64,000 bases of DNA from Staphylococcus warneri (GTDB lineage: Bacteria; Bacillota; Bacilli; Staphylococcales; Staphylococcaceae). A model generated the notes under the pieces. It was not told the origin of the DNA, ran no database searches, and saw only the letters and a list, made by a program, of their open reading frames with translations. Positions 27,508 through 37,716 of the stretch are shown piece after piece (position 1 is the stretch's first letter; each line of letters begins with the position of its first letter). The translations under genes were made by a program, and so were the position numbers. Location of the stretch: the NCBI RefSeq assembly GCF_900636385.1, contig NZ_LR134269.1, positions 2,046,001 through 2,110,000 on the forward strand. Reading direction: 5' to 3'.

Positions 27508-29235
27508 TTAGTCAGCAAGCTTTTGGGATGTTACAAAGTGTTTATATTTCTCATGTGTTGTCATTAACTCACTATGTGTACCTTTACCAGTCACTTGTCC
27601 TTTATCTATAAAGATAATTTGACCTGCTTTTTTAATTGTAGAAAGTCTATGTGCAATAACAATCGTTGTACGGCCTTCCATCAATGTTTCTAGAGCTTCT
27701 TGAATTTTCAATTCACTTTCACTATCTAAGTTAGCGGTAGCTTCATCTAATAATAAAATATCTGGATTTTTAACAAAGCTACGTGCAATATCTATTCGTT
27801 GTCTTTGACCACCAGAAAGTTTCAGACCACGTTCACCAACTAATGTATCGTAACCCTCATCAAATTGCATAATAAAATCATGACAATTAGCTAATTTAGC
27901 GTATTTAATAAGTTCTTCATCCGATACTGAACGATTAACACCGTACAAGATATTATCTCTAATCGTACCACTCATCATAGAGTTTGATTGCATCACATAA
28001 CCAATCTTAGTACGCCATTTAGATAATGGAATATCAAAAATACTTGTACCATTATACGTAATGTCGCCACTTTCAATATCATACATACGTTCAATTAAAT
28101 TGAATATCGTACTCTTACCAGAACCAGAAGGACCGACAAATGCACTAACCTGTCCTTGAGGTATATTAAATGACACATCATTCAATATAGACTTAACATC
28201 ATATTTGAAGTTCACATGATCAAATACAAGTTCACCATCTTGTACCTCAACATCTTTTGACTCTTCAAGTGCTTCTGTAGGTTCAATAGGTTCTTGCATG
28301 ATTTCATATATTCGATGACTTGCCCCAACAGCTTTTTTATAATCTGTTATCAATGTTGATAGATTAATCAACGGCATAGACATTTGAATCACATAGAAAA
28401 TCATTGCGATCAATGTACCTGCAGTGATAGCGCCTGTTGCGATTTCTAAAGCACCGAAACCTAGGATGATAGCGATAGTTAGTAACATCACCACGCCCGA
28501 AATAGGTTGTACTACCGCTGAAATTTTAGCTTGCTTTAAACCTAAGCGATAAATTTCTTTTAAATTAGTATGTGCATTATCAAGTTCTAATCTTTCTGTA
28601 TTAGAAACTTTAACCAATCTCATTTCTGTCAGTACACGCCCAAGTAAACCACTAAAATTAGCAATTTCTGTTTGTGTACTCGTTGAGATCTTTTGCATCA
28701 CACGACCTAATGGAATCATGATAAGTACAAAAATAGGAATGGTAATAAACGTTAATAACGTCATTTTCCAATCCATGATAAATAGCATAACGAGAGATCC
28801 AACTAACGTTAATGCTGAAGGTAATAAATTAGGTAATTTTTGAGAAATAAATTCATTGATTACCTTTGTGTCGTCTGTCAAACGACTCATCAATTGACCA
28901 CTTTCGTTTTTATCAAAGAACGGCATTTTTAATTGAATGATATGTTCCCATAATAATGAACGGATATCATAAATCATTTTTTCACCAATTTTACTTAGTA
29001 AATATAATCCAATACCACTTAAAATAGCATTAAGTAGGAATATACCACCAAATATGGCTACAAGATTCCAGTTCATAGTACTTACTGAGAATTTATCTAC
29101 TAATCTCCCAGTAAATAGAGGTACTAATAATCCACTCAAACTTCCTAAAGAAGTAATAATGACCGCAGCAATGATTAACCCAATTGGCCAAGAGAGCCTT
29201 TTAAATAAAAAGAATAAAGGGTTAGTTTGTTTCAT
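27508..29235 (-). CDS. abcA: ABC exporter AbcA
   Basis: A 575-residue half-size ABC exporter. Six membrane helices occupy about residues 15-300 and the nucleotide domain follows, with Walker A GPSGSGKST, signature LSGGQRQR, Walker B ILLLDEATANLD and switch His in IAHRLS. In S. aureus AbcA exports phenol-soluble modulins and contributes to resistance to beta-lactams and other compounds. The start at 29235 (MKQTNPLFFLFKR) follows an AGAGG site and gives exactly the S. aureus length. It is divergent from pbp4, a conserved pairing with a shared regulatory region bound in S. aureus by MgrA and others. Confidence 0.92.
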   Translation of the reverse strand: MKQTNPLFFLFKRLSWPIGLIIAAVIITSLGSLSGLLVPLFTGRLVDKFSVSTMNWNLVAIFGGIFLLNAILSGIGLYLLSKIGEKMIYDIRSLLWEHIIQLKMPFFDKNESGQLMSRLTDDTKVINEFISQKLPNLLPSALTLVGSLVMLFIMDWKMTLLTFITIPIFVLIMIPLGRVMQKISTSTQTEIANFSGLLGRVLTEMRLVKVSNTERLELDNAHTNLKEIYRLGLKQAKISAVVQPISGVVMLLTIAIILGFGALEIATGAITAGTLIAMIFYVIQMSMPLINLSTLITDYKKAVGASHRIYEIMQEPIEPTEALEESKDVEVQDGELVFDHVNFKYDVKSILNDVSFNIPQGQVSAFVGPSGSGKSTIFNLIERMYDIESGDITYNGTSIFDIPLSKWRTKIGYVMQSNSMMSGTIRDNILYGVNRSVSDEELIKYAKLANCHDFIMQFDEGYDTLVGERGLKLSGGQRQRIDIARSFVKNPDILLLDEATANLDSESELKIQEALETLMEGRTTIVIAHRLSTIKKAGQIIFIDKGQVTGKGTHSELMTTHEKYKHFVTSQKLAD

Positions 29236-29428
29236 AATAATACCTCTTCTATTAATATTCATATTTTAAATTTTGCTCAATCTTACTATAAAAGTTCGTG
29301 CATCCCAAATATTTAAGTCTTTCCCAACTATAATAAAATTTCAAAAATTCAACATCTTACATATATGTAACAAATAATGTATATGATAAAATATATTAGT
29401 TGAAAATTATAGTTAAAGGAAAGAAATA

Positions 29429-30718
29429 ATGAAAAGAATCTTTATACTCATCATAACGATGTTCTTCGTATTAAATATTATAACACCTTTTGCTAATGCA
29501 GAGAATGGTGATGTTACCCCAGTTCAAGTTGCTATCGATAATGGTTATAGTAAAGTAACTGAAGCGTATCAACCTGAAAGTGCCATTAACGTGAGTCAAG
29601 ACGGCCAAATACTCTATGAATACAATAAAGATAAGGTATGGTATCCAGCATCAATGACCAAACTCATGACAATGTATCTTACTTTAGAAGCTGTCAAAGA
29701 TAAAAAGCTATCCTTAAATGATGAAGTCAAAATGACTGATCGTGAATATCAAATGTCTACACTTCCTGAATTGAGTAATACTAAACTTTATCCAGGACAG
29801 AAGTGGACCATTTCAGATTTACTTCAAATTACCGTTTCTAATTCTAGTAATGCCGCTGCACTAATACTGGGCGAGCAAGTATCTGGTAATGTCAATGACT
29901 TCACAGATTTAATGAATAAAAAAGCCAAGGAACTCGGTATGAAAGATACACATTATGTGAATCCTTCAGGTGCTGAAAACACTCGTCTCAAGAGCTTTGC
30001 TCCTTCTAAATATAAAAAGACTGAAAACACAACAACTTCAGCACGCGACTATGCCATTTTAGACCAACATGTGATTAATGAAACGCCTAAAATATTAGAT
30101 TTTACCAAACAACTCGCACCAACAACACATGGTGTAACGTATTATACATTCAACCATTCATTAGATGGTGCCGACATGAGTTTACCGGGTACAGATGGTT
30201 TAAAAACTGGTTCTAGTGACACTGCAGATTACAACCATACGATTACTACAAAACGAAACGGGTTTAGAATCAACCAAGTCATATTAGGTGCTGGAGATTA
30301 TAAACATATCGGCGGAGAAAAACAACGCAACATGATGGGCAATGCGTTAATGGAACGTTCATTTAATCAATATAAATATGAAAAAATCCTATCAAAAGGA
30401 AAACATCAAATTAATGGTAAAACATATTATGTAGAACAAGATTTATACGACGTCCTACCTAAAGATTTCACTAAAAAGGACTTTCAATTAGTCATTGATA
30501 AAGGCAAAGTACATGCAGATTACAAACGTGAATTCATCACTAAACAAGATGGACCACCTTCGGTTACAGTACATAAACCCATATTCCATCATGCGACAAC
30601 CGTTGCTAAAAGTATATGGCAAACTCATCCTACTATAGCTATTATCTTCGCTATAGGTTTAGTAATCGTATTATCTATTATAATTCATCTATTCATTCAA
30701 GCTTTTCGCAGAAAATAG
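29429..30718 (+). CDS. pbp4: Penicillin-binding protein 4 (transpeptidase/carboxypeptidase)
   Basis: A 429-residue low-molecular-mass PBP. A signal peptide ends near residue 24 (ANA). The catalytic motifs are Ser75-x-x-Lys78 (PASMTKL), SSN at 139-141 and KTGS at 259-262. A C-terminal beta domain and a membrane anchor (about 397-420) with basic tail follow. In S. aureus PBP4 carries out secondary cross-linking of peptidoglycan at the septum, dependent on wall teichoic acids. Here too it sits beside the tag genes and divergent from abcA. Confidence 0.95.
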   Translation: MKRIFILIITMFFVLNIITPFANAENGDVTPVQVAIDNGYSKVTEAYQPESAINVSQDGQILYEYNKDKVWYPASMTKLMTMYLTLEAVKDKKLSLNDEVKMTDREYQMSTLPELSNTKLYPGQKWTISDLLQITVSNSSNAAALILGEQVSGNVNDFTDLMNKKAKELGMKDTHYVNPSGAENTRLKSFAPSKYKKTENTTTSARDYAILDQHVINETPKILDFTKQLAPTTHGVTYYTFNHSLDGADMSLPGTDGLKTGSSDTADYNHTITTKRNGFRINQVILGAGDYKHIGGEKQRNMMGNALMERSFNQYKYEKILSKGKHQINGKTYYVEQDLYDVLPKDFTKKDFQLVIDKGKVHADYKREFITKQDGPPSVTVHKPIFHHATTVAKSIWQTHPTIAIIFAIGLVIVLSIIIHLFIQAFRRK

Positions 30719-30740
30719 GCCACATGCAATCAAAACAATA

Positions 30741-30781
30741 AAAGGACAAAGCACAGACATCTCGTCTTGGCTTTGTCCTTT
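30741..30781. terminator. Bidirectional terminator pbp4 / tagD
   Basis: The perfect arms AAAGGACAAAGC (30741-30752) and GCTTTGTCCTTT (30770-30781) lie between the two converging genes. Confidence 0.85.
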
Positions 30782-30796
30782 ATTATAAATACGCTA

Positions 30797-31195
30797 TTAT
30801 TTAGCGTCTTTCCCGTATAATTCTTGTTTGATTTTCGTAGTAGAAATACCTTCTGTACGGTTAAGATAAATCACTTCACATTTATCTTTTAAGAAATCAA
30901 ATTCGCCTTCCCAGTCGTGTCCCATTACGAAAACATCGACATCGAAACGTTCAACATCTAATTCTTTTTGACCCCAACCATCTTCAGGGATTACTAAGTC
31001 TACATAACGAATTGATTCTAACATCATTTTACGTTGATTATAGTCATAATATGATTTTTTATTTTTCACTTGGTTGAATTCATCAGTAGATAACGCAACG
31101 ATGAGATAATCTCCCATTTCACGTGCTCTTCTTAATAATTCAATGTGTCCATAATGTAATAAATCATATGTACCATAAGTAATTACTCGTTTCAT
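30797..31195 (-). CDS. tagD: Glycerol-3-phosphate cytidylyltransferase TagD
   Basis: A 132-residue cytidylyltransferase. The family signatures are HxGH at residues 14-17 (LLHYGHIELL) and RTEGISTTKI near 113-122. It makes CDP-glycerol from CTP and glycerol 3-phosphate, the donor for the linkage unit of wall teichoic acid used by TagB and TagF. It lies 130 bases after tagX on the same strand and ends at a terminator shared with pbp4. The length is the same as in S. aureus. Confidence 0.95.
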   Translation of the reverse strand: MKRVITYGTYDLLHYGHIELLRRAREMGDYLIVALSTDEFNQVKNKKSYYDYNQRKMMLESIRYVDLVIPEDGWGQKELDVERFDVDVFVMGHDWEGEFDFLKDKCEVIYLNRTEGISTTKIKQELYGKDAK

Positions 31196-31325
31196 GATAC
31201 GTGATTCTCCTTAACTAAATATTTAATAAAAATTTATATTCTTAATGTAGCATAAATTGTATAGGCTTACCATTAATTCATTAAAACATCATGTCACTCT
31301 TTAAAATCTATACGATGATTGACCA

Positions 31326-32390
31326 TTATTTCTTTAATACTTTTTTTAACTTTTGCTTTCCAGAAAATGCTGATTTTTTAGGAAAAGTCTGTGCTAAAAA
31401 TCGAACATATCCTGGTCTTCCAATACCTACATTTGCCAATGTACGCCTCCATGGTTGATAGAGATCTTTAGTCCATTGTGTTCCGCCCTGTTCAACCGCT
31501 TCTATAATTCTAAACATTGCATCACCTGAATAATTTGTCTCTTGCATCAAATTAATATACTTTGTCACACTGTCTATAAATGATGGCGTAATCGCACTAT
31601 TTTTTAATAAATGTGCTTGGATTAAATAACTTACAATAAGATTATCCATACGATAGCTGTAATAAATTTTTTCATTCATTAATAGTAATAATTCCATTAC
31701 GCGTTGTCGCACTTTCATAGCATCTTCCATATATGGTAAGAACGTATCTGCACGTCTATCTGTCACCGAGCCTTCTCGTTCATTATAGCCATATGCAATG
31801 ATTGACATAAGGTTAATATCTCGTGCTTTAGAAAAAGCACGTACCATAAATGTATGCTCTTCACAAAATACAACATCTTCATCAAACCTTAAAGAAACAA
31901 ATTTTGCACTAAACAACTTGCCACCAGGACCTATAGATTGAAGTATTTCTGGGTTTCTTTCGAGTGTTACAACTTCATCTCTCTTAATTTCCTCATGTGT
32001 AGGAAATACTTTCCATTCGCCATGAACGTCGCGACCAATTTGGCCTATCACAATGTCGGTTTCCTCGTGATTCTCATATGTTTGTATCATTGCATCTATA
32101 CGACTTGGTAAATATTGATCATCTGCATCTAAAAACATAAATGCATCCGTATCGTCATCCATAGCTGCTAATCCAACATTACGACTTCTAGCAGCACCTT
32201 GATTCTCTTGATGAATGACTTTAATATTAGGAAATTCTTTTTGTAATTCAGTTAATTCATGCTTTGTATTATCTGTCGAACCATCATTTATACAAATAAT
32301 TTCAAATTCTACTTTAGTATCAATCGACGTGACCGCTCTTCTTACTGTATCTTGTCCGTTATATACAGGCATTATAATCGCTAATTTCAT
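31326..32390 (-). CDS. tagX: Glycosyltransferase family 2 protein TagX
   Basis: A 354-residue GT-A glycosyltransferase. The N-terminus IIMPVYNGQDTVRRAV, the nucleotide motif INDGSTDNTK and the metal motif FLDADDQ (near 92) are clear; an acceptor-side motif FCEEHTFMVRAF lies near 174. It has no membrane segment. Located in the wall teichoic acid cluster between tagB and tagD, its ATG overlaps the tagB stop by four bases. TagX has no firmly established reaction; it does not match the length or C-terminal region of TarS or TarM. Confidence 0.85.
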   Translation of the reverse strand: MKLAIIMPVYNGQDTVRRAVTSIDTKVEFEIICINDGSTDNTKHELTELQKEFPNIKVIHQENQGAARSRNVGLAAMDDDTDAFMFLDADDQYLPSRIDAMIQTYENHEETDIVIGQIGRDVHGEWKVFPTHEEIKRDEVVTLERNPEILQSIGPGGKLFSAKFVSLRFDEDVVFCEEHTFMVRAFSKARDINLMSIIAYGYNEREGSVTDRRADTFLPYMEDAMKVRQRVMELLLLMNEKIYYSYRMDNLIVSYLIQAHLLKNSAITPSFIDSVTKYINLMQETNYSGDAMFRIIEAVEQGGTQWTKDLYQPWRRTLANVGIGRPGYVRFLAQTFPKKSAFSGKQKLKKVLKK

Positions 32391-33481
32391 GATTTCACCA
32401 ACTTATCTATATAGTTTGTTACTTGATTCAATGTTTCTTGTGTAGTGTATTTATGCCAGTGATTAAATAATGACTTGAATTGCTTATCATCTTGCTTAAT
32501 TTTTTCAATAAGTGCTTCTTCCGTCGTCACTTTATACGTATTAGGAATATCATAATAATATTGGTTAAGTCCTCTTACCTTTTCATATTCCTTTTCGTCA
32601 TACACATAAAAGAGCGTTGGTTTATTAAGTAAACTCGCTTCAATTGGTATTGAACTATAATCACTAATAATTAAATCTGCCATGATAAGTAATGATGTTG
32701 AATCTAAGTCGTGCTCTTCTTTATCTTTTTTGATAGACGGATGAAAATGACTAAGCAATGTGTATTCAGGCAATGCCTTTTCAAATAGAGTTTTATTAAT
32801 TTGTCTGTTAGCTTGATGATTTTCCCTATAGGTTGGCATATAGACTGCTAATTTTCCTTGGATACCATATTGCTCTTTTAATCGTTGTTGTTCTTCTTTA
32901 ATATCAATATTTAAATATTCAACTAATCTAGGAAGTCCAGAACGTAACATTTGTGAAGGGTGTGCATCAAATGATTCGTTAAAACAATGCCCCATTTCTT
33001 CTCCACCTACTAAATATAAATCTGTAGCTGAATATACTCGTTGATATTGATTCACCATTGCTTGATTATTCGAATCCACTTGATGATCTGTTAACCCAAA
33101 ATCTTTTAAAGCACCAGCAGCATGCCATGTTTGAATAACAGTTTGTTGCGCTTTTTTATGGTATGCACCCATAATTAAATAATAAGTATCTATGAGAATT
33201 ACTTTTGCTGTGCTTAGCGCTTTAATATGTTGAATAACATTTTTATTTCCTGCTTTAATATATGTCACATTTGATAAATGTTGAATATGATGCGCATGCT
33301 TGTCTGTCGTGATAACCGTTAATTTGTATCCTTTAGTCCTTAATTGTTCGATTATCGGCAATACATCTTTAGGAAATGTCATCATAACAACAATATTGCT
33401 ATTTTTAACTTTTAGTCCTCTAAAAATGACATTAAATATCGTAATGACGATCATATATATTTTTTTGATTAAAACTCTCAT
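32387..33481 (-). CDS. tagB: Teichoic acid primase TagB (CDP-glycerol glycerophosphotransferase)
   Basis: A 364-residue CDP-glycerol glycerophosphotransferase family enzyme. An N-terminal hydrophobic/basic segment associates with the membrane. Motifs are TWHAAGALKDFGL near 125, YMPTYREN near 213 and the late DLIISDYSSIPIEASLLNKP, which contains the conserved D-Y-S-S. TagB adds the first glycerol phosphate to the ManNAc-GlcNAc-PP-undecaprenol made by TagO and TagA. The ATG at 33481 is preferred over the GTG at 33490 because the GGTGA site then has normal spacing. A terminator separates it from tagG. Confidence 0.9.
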   Translation of the reverse strand: MRVLIKKIYMIVITIFNVIFRGLKVKNSNIVVMMTFPKDVLPIIEQLRTKGYKLTVITTDKHAHHIQHLSNVTYIKAGNKNVIQHIKALSTAKVILIDTYYLIMGAYHKKAQQTVIQTWHAAGALKDFGLTDHQVDSNNQAMVNQYQRVYSATDLYLVGGEEMGHCFNESFDAHPSQMLRSGLPRLVEYLNIDIKEEQQRLKEQYGIQGKLAVYMPTYRENHQANRQINKTLFEKALPEYTLLSHFHPSIKKDKEEHDLDSTSLLIMADLIISDYSSIPIEASLLNKPTLFYVYDEKEYEKVRGLNQYYYDIPNTYKVTTEEALIEKIKQDDKQFKSLFNHWHKYTTQETLNQVTNYIDKLVKS

Positions 33482-33582
33482 TTCATTCACCGTCTTTATT
33501 TCGTTTTATCTTTATTCATAAATTATATACGATTCCAAGATTGATAGAAAATAATTCTCTCTCTACTTATTGTCCATAAAAT

Positions 33583-33617
33583 AAAAAAGTAGACCAACAT
33601 TATATCGTCGGTCTACT
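33583..33617 (-). terminator. Terminator between tagG and tagB
   Basis: The arms AGTAGACC (33588-33595) and GGTCTACT (33610-33617) with an A-run to the left make a minus-strand terminator. It would uncouple tagG from tagBXD or attenuate read-through. Confidence 0.8.
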
Positions 33618-33645
33618 AGTATGTGTCTTTTGACGCACTTTATTC

Positions 33646-34461
33646 TTATAAGAAATCAGCAAAGTGATCTCTATATTTTTTATGAAGAATAGAACCCAAA
33701 ACAAAGAATATGACAATGATCATGACATTATACAAGGCTAATTTCCAGTGATCAATGAAATACCATTGATGGAACAATATTGCTGCACGATATGATTCAG
33801 CAATGAAGTATACTGGATTAAATAACATAATATGGTGCACAATGCCACTTACGCCATGGTTTTTAGGTATCCATAAAATGGGTGACATATAGAATAATAT
33901 TCTCATTAATGCCTGCATCGCCATCTGAGTATCTCTTACTAAAATACCTAACGTTGATGTAAATAATGCTACTGACGCCGTTAATAAAAAGGCAAACGGC
34001 ACATAAATCAATAATTGTATAATATGAATAGATGGGTAAATACCTCTAAACATACACGCTATGATAATGATGGCAAGTAATCCAATATGTCCATAAAATC
34101 TGCTTGTTACAATATATGTTGGAATAATAGACAATGGAAAATTCATCTTAGCGACTTGATTAAATTTTTGGGAAATAGATTTTGTACCTTCGAGTACACC
34201 TTGGTTAATAAAGAACCACATACTGATACCTACGAGTAACCAAAATACAAATGGAATACCATGTACCGGATGGTTACTTCTGATTCCTAGACCAAACACT
34301 AACCAATAAACCATAATTTGTAGCGCTGGATTCAATAGTTCCCAAGCCATACCTAAATAGTTACTATGGTTCGAAATTTTAATTTGGAATTGTGCCAGTC
34401 TTTGGATTAAATAAAAGTTTTTGATGTGTTCTTTAAATACAGTAACTACTGCTGACATTGA
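33646..34461 (-). CDS. tagG: Wall teichoic acid export permease TagG
   Basis: A 271-residue ABC-2 type permease with six membrane helices. Family features are an N-terminal amphipathic start MSAVVTVFKEHIKNFYLI, a segment SNYLGMAWELLNPALQIMVY near 32-51, and a final KYRDHFADFL. It forms the export channel with TagH that flips completed teichoic acid chains to the outside; it is the target of targocil in S. aureus. I chose the ATG at 34461 to match the family length; the 34515 start would add an unrelated tail. It is divergent from tagH. Confidence 0.92.
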   Translation of the reverse strand, partial: SMSAVVTVFKEHIKNFYLIQRLAQFQIKISNHSNYLGMAWELLNPALQIMVYWLVFGLGIRSNHPVHGIPFVFWLLVGISMWFFINQGVLEGTKSISQKFNQVAKMNFPLSIIPTYIVTSRFYGHIGLLAIIIIACMFRGIYPSIHIIQLLIYVPFAFLLTASVALFTSTLGILVRDTQMAMQALMRILFYMSPILWIPKNHGVSGIVHHIMLFNPVYFIAESYRAAILFHQWYFIDHWKLALYNVMIIVIFFVLGSILHKKYRDHFADFL

Positions 34462-35732
<1,271 letters not shown>

Positions 35733-35750
35733 TCAACTTAAAACACCAAT

Positions 35751-35796
35751 AAAAAGGCAATCACTGTGTTAATTACATAACACATGATTGCCTTTT
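35751..35796. terminator. Bidirectional terminator tagH / tagA
   Basis: The arms AAAAGGCAATCA (35752-35763) and TGATTGCCTTTT (35785-35796) enclose a second stem TGTGTTA/TAACACA, so the hairpin is 19 paired bases long. Confidence 0.85.
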
Positions 35797-35811
35797 CTTA
35801 TGTTCATATTT

Positions 35812-36561
35812 TTAACGTTGTCTTTTTTGTCTGGCAATTTTAAACATAAATTTAGGGATACTCTTCAATCGTCCTAAACGTTTCCAATCAATTAACAAGC
35901 GATAAACCCATTCAATATTTAACTTTCTAAAGAATTTGGGCGCTCTTTTTTTAGCACCACTAAACACTTCAAACGAACCACCAACACCCATCATCACTGT
36001 ATGTTGAAAAGCTTTACTATGGCGTGCAATCCACTTTTCTTGTTTAGGGTAACCCATACCAACGAATATATAATCTGGATTAAATGTCTCTATACGCTTA
36101 ATCACTGTTTCATCTTTTAAATTAATGTAACCATGGTGATGTGCAAATGTCACTCGTGGATATTTAGCTTTTAATTGTTGCTCTGCCTTTTCAATAATTT
36201 CATTCTTTGAACCTAAAATAAAAACTTTTTGTTGATTCACGTGTGCAATTTTTAGACATTCTTCTAATAATTCTATTCCTGGAATTCTTTGTGGTAACGG
36301 TTGTTTCAATCGTTTCGATGCTTTCACGATACCTGTACCATCAGCGATGACATAATCAGCACTATTGATGAGTTGTTGATAGTCATGATTTTCTGATGCA
36401 TAGTCTACAATTTCAGGATTAGCTGTAACTATAAATAAATTATCTGTCGTAGATGACATAAAAAATGTTTTAATATTTTCAACCATTTGTAACATCGTAG
36501 TATGGTCAAAATTCACGCCTAATATATCAACTTTATTATTATGCTGACCTTTTAATGTCAT
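35812..36561 (-). CDS. tagA: N-acetylmannosaminyltransferase TagA
   Basis: A 249-residue GT26 (WecG/TagA/CpsF) family enzyme. Motifs include NPEIVDYASENHDYQ near 48, VIADGTGIVKASK near 70, the sugar-nucleotide segment GMGYPKQEKWIARHS near 167 and GVGGSFEVFSG. It transfers ManNAc from UDP-ManNAc to GlcNAc-PP-undecaprenol, the second step of teichoic acid linkage-unit synthesis. The ATG has AGGAG eight bases upstream. A near-perfect palindrome overlaps its leader. Confidence 0.93.
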   Translation of the reverse strand: MTLKGQHNNKVDILGVNFDHTTMLQMVENIKTFFMSSTTDNLFIVTANPEIVDYASENHDYQQLINSADYVIADGTGIVKASKRLKQPLPQRIPGIELLEECLKIAHVNQQKVFILGSKNEIIEKAEQQLKAKYPRVTFAHHHGYINLKDETVIKRIETFNPDYIFVGMGYPKQEKWIARHSKAFQHTVMMGVGGSFEVFSGAKKRAPKFFRKLNIEWVYRLLIDWKRLGRLKSIPKFMFKIARQKRQR

Positions 36562-36580
36562 AAAATAAATCTCCTATCCT

Positions 36581-36613
36581 ACTTGATCAGTTATTTCAAC
36601 TGATATATCAAGT
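36581..36613. promoter_or_regulatory. Long palindrome in the tagA leader
   Basis: ACTTGATCAGTT (36581-36592) and AACTGATATATCAAGT (36598-36613) are inverted arms with a two-base bulge, a few bases upstream of the tagA ribosome site. It could be an operator or an mRNA hairpin. Confidence 0.45.
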
Positions 36614-36836
36614 TAAATCATATATTGTCATTGTTTTAATTTTAACCAAAATGTACGCTTATTTTAACACATCAATAATCATCTAGATATTATTATTCGC
36701 AAAACCTTCATCTCTCATACAATTTACGCCTTTAGTCTAAAGGATAATTTCTAGATATTAACGTATAATAGATGTTAACTTACAAAATCAGTCTGACCGT
36801 GCGTCAATTGATTAATTCTAAATACGGAGCTTTAAT

Positions 36837-37583
36837 ATGACACAATTCAAATCATTCTTAACTACTCATATCCATTTAAATATTTATATCATATTAATCA
36901 TAAGTATCATCTACATTTTCGTCCATCAAAATCGCTATAAATCTTACTATCGATACTTTGCAATTATACTTAACTATATCCCAGTATTAACTCATGAATT
37001 TGGACATGTTCTTTTTAATAAATTATCCGGTGGCCATGCTAAAGATTTAGTTATTGTGACACGACCGTCTGAAAGAGAAGCTACCTTACAACAAGGTTAT
37101 GCAATTACGCAATCTAAGAGTTATCTTGGACAATGGTTCACTACATTAGGTGGCTATATCATGCCACCAATTATGTTATGGATAGGTATCATTACAGTCT
37201 TTTATAATCATCCAAGCTTTTTCATTCTCATTTACTTAGGAATTTTTATTTATTTTCTCATTTTAACGTCACGTAAATTATCACCTATACTCATTATTAT
37301 CGCTATGTCTTTACTCTTGTATTTCCTATTCCAAAGCGATGATCTACTCGTTATTCATCAAATTGTAAGTTTTAGTTACCATTTGATTTTAGGCGTATTA
37401 CTTGGCGAAGTGCTTCAGTCGTCTTGGACAATTTTCAGACTGACATTCCAAAGACCTAAACAAAGTTGGGACGGTAGTACCTTAACTGATATCAGTAAAA
37501 TGCCAACAGTCATCTATAGCTCTATTTGGATTGCGATTAATCTATATACTGTGTATATATTAATCAAATTACTATTGTTCTAA
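36837..37583 (+). CDS. M50-type membrane metallopeptidase-like protein
   Basis: A 248-residue membrane protein with about six to seven helices. The zinc motif HEFGH (His53, Glu54, His57) lies in a hydrophobic segment, followed by NKLSGGHAKDLVIVT; a later GQWFTTLGGYIMPP resembles the second half of M50B-like sites. Such proteins may cleave substrates within the membrane, but activity of this branch is unproved. It has no convincing NPDG motif. It is convergent with mntR; a sequence resembling the core of the Mn operator lies just after its stop. Confidence 0.7.
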   Translation: MTQFKSFLTTHIHLNIYIILIISIIYIFVHQNRYKSYYRYFAIILNYIPVLTHEFGHVLFNKLSGGHAKDLVIVTRPSEREATLQQGYAITQSKSYLGQWFTTLGGYIMPPIMLWIGIITVFYNHPSFFILIYLGIFIYFLILTSRKLSPILIIIAMSLLLYFLFQSDDLLVIHQIVSFSYHLILGVLLGEVLQSSWTIFRLTFQRPKQSWDGSTLTDISKMPTVIYSSIWIAINLYTVYILIKLLLF

Positions 37584-37591
37584 AACTTAAA

Positions 37592-37601
37592 AGGTTAACC
37601 T
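37592..37601. promoter_or_regulatory. Copy of the MntR/SirR operator core
   Basis: AGGTTAACCT is identical to the central 10 bases of the operator before mntA (38444-38457). It lies 9 bases after the M50-type gene stop, away from any obvious promoter, so it may be fortuitous. Confidence 0.3.
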
Positions 37602-37626
37602 ATCTTTATCAAAGATTATAATAAAC

Positions 37627-37707
37627 AAAAACTTGAGCCCTTCTGATCAATATGGTGTTAAGACATTTTATCTTAACCACCACACGATTCAGTTTAGGGC
37701 TCAAGTT
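37627..37707 (-). terminator. Long nested hairpin after mntR
   Basis: The arms AACTTGAGCCCT (37630-37641) and AGGGCTCAAGTT (37696-37707) enclose further pairing (CTGAT../..ATTCAG, GGTGTTAAGA../..TCTTAACCACC). An A-run on the left gives a minus-strand U-tract, so it ends mntR. The nearly 80-base fold is unusual for a simple terminator. Confidence 0.75.
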
Positions 37708-37716
37708 GATGTAGTA

